Positions 4,504 to 5,159 of a stretch of DNA of 5,159 nucleotides are shown one piece after another. The number at the start of each line of letters is the position of its first letter. Positions within the stretch are counted from its first letter, which is position 1. The notes below the pieces were generated by a model. That model made no database searches. It was given only the letters and a program-made list of their open reading frames with translations, and was not told the DNA's origin. This stretch comes from Aurantimonadaceae bacterium (lineage in GTDB: Bacteria; Pseudomonadota; Alphaproteobacteria; Rhizobiales; Rhizobiaceae): assembly GCA_003232595.1 (NCBI GenBank), contig QIIJ01000284.1:1-5159 (forward strand), in the 5' to 3' direction. A program made the position numbers and the translations under genes.

Positions 4504-5159
4504 ATGGGCAAACCGGGCACTTATGACGTTATAATCATCGGCGGGGCCATCATGGGGGTCTGCACGGCATGGTTTTTGCGCAACCTGGGCTATGCAGGCT
4601 CTATTGCAATCATAGAAAAAGATGTGAGTTTTGCCAAAGCCTCAACCAGCCTGTCAGCGGGCGGGATCAGACAGCAGTTTTCCGAAATTGAGAATATCCG
4701 CCTGTCGCAGTTTGGCCTTGCTTTTCTGCGGGAGTTTGAAGCGCGATTTGGTGTTGATCCGGGCTTTCAGGAAAAGGGCTATCTGGTGCTGGCGGGGGAT
4801 GAAACATTAAGCAGGAATTACCATGCGCAAATCAGGGCGGGGGCGGCTTCCCGCCTGCTTATGCCGGATGAGTTGCAGGCGCGTTTTCCTTTCCTCTCGA
4901 CCAAAGATATCGCTGCCGGGGTGATTGGTGAAGAAGGCGAGGGATGGTTTGACCCGCATACTGTTTTGATGACGATCCGGCGGTCATTGAAACACCAGAA
5001 TGTTGAAATGATTCATGGTGAAGTCTGCAAAGTTGGGCTTTCCAATGGAAAGATTGCGCAAGTTAAATTGGCAGACGGGGCACAGATTTTCTGTGGGGTT
5101 CTTGTTAATGCGGCTGGCCCTTCAGCCGGGTACGTTGCCTCGCTTGCCGGGATATCCCT
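4504..5159 (+). CDS. FAD-dependent oxidoreductase, DAO family, FOXRED1-like, 5' part only
   Basis: The first 218 residues are visible and the frame is open at the right edge. YDVIIIGGAIMG (7-18) is the Rossmann beta-alpha-beta loop that binds the FAD ADP part, with Ala15 in place of the second Gly of GxGxxG; Glu38 ends strand 2 and should bind the ribose. ASTSLSAGGIRQQFS (46-60) contacts the flavin in this family, EGWFDPHTVLMTIRR (146-160) is also characteristic, and NAAGPSAG (202-209) is the second FAD contact. The pattern is close to human FOXRED1 as I remember it, a complex I assembly factor, but also to sarcosine/glycine-type oxidases and dehydrogenases, so the substrate is open. An in-frame TAG at 4489 rules out an upstream start, so ATG 4504 is well supported despite having no ribosome binding site. 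A purine-rich GAGGA at 4479-4483 is too far away to serve. Confidence 0.88.
   Translation, partial: MGKPGTYDVIIIGGAIMGVCTAWFLRNLGYAGSIAIIEKDVSFAKASTSLSAGGIRQQFSEIENIRLSQFGLAFLREFEARFGVDPGFQEKGYLVLAGDETLSRNYHAQIRAGAASRLLMPDELQARFPFLSTKDIAAGVIGEEGEGWFDPHTVLMTIRRSLKHQNVEMIHGEVCKVGLSNGKIAQVKLADGAQIFCGVLVNAAGPSAGYVASLAGIS

Noticed and set aside
1..5159. Search by eye for CRISPR repeats, tRNA, transposase genes, toxin-antitoxin or defence genes
   Set aside because: No regularly spaced repeats, tRNA-like cloverleaf, insertion sequence ends or known defence domains were seen.

Overview
The window looks like an alphaproteobacterial chromosome segment of moderate GC. The evidence is protein family content and gene order: a MutT-type Nudix end, an NDUFAF5-like methyltransferase, a ComF phosphoribosyltransferase, a class I glutaredoxin, a Nit1-like amidase and a DUF1178 protein. 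From memory this housekeeping neighbourhood is common in Rhizobiales-like Alphaproteobacteria. I cannot name the genus. I see no rRNA, tRNA, CRISPR array, insertion sequence or phage gene.

Layout. Bases 1-255 are the 3' end of a mutT-like gene that begins outside the window. Two small genes follow on the same strand: a 107-residue pilin-like protein with a prepilin-type cleavage site and a C-terminal cysteine pair (351-674), and a canonical 51-residue Flp type IVb pilin (767-922). Flp meets, and overlaps by 9 bp, a convergent minus-strand methyltransferase gene (914-1810). A 46-bp divergent gap separates that gene from a plus-strand run of comF, glutaredoxin, Nit1-like amidase and DUF1178 (1857-4311). 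The last two overlap by ATGA. After a 192-bp gap containing a good sigma-70-like promoter candidate, an FAD-dependent oxidoreductase of the DAO/FOXRED1 type starts at 4504 and runs off the right edge.

How the genes fit together. Most of the content is conserved housekeeping. Three themes stand out. (1) A pilin pair sits among housekeeping genes with no tad/cpa assembly genes in view. (2) Homologues of two mitochondrial complex I assembly factors (NDUFAF5-like and FOXRED1-like) lie within about 3 kb of each other. (3) A glutaredoxin lies next to an enzyme resembling deaminated-glutathione amidase, suggesting a glutathione-use and glutathione-repair pair. I do not see a clear new multi-gene system. 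The pilin pair, especially its unfamiliar longer member, is the best candidate for something little described.
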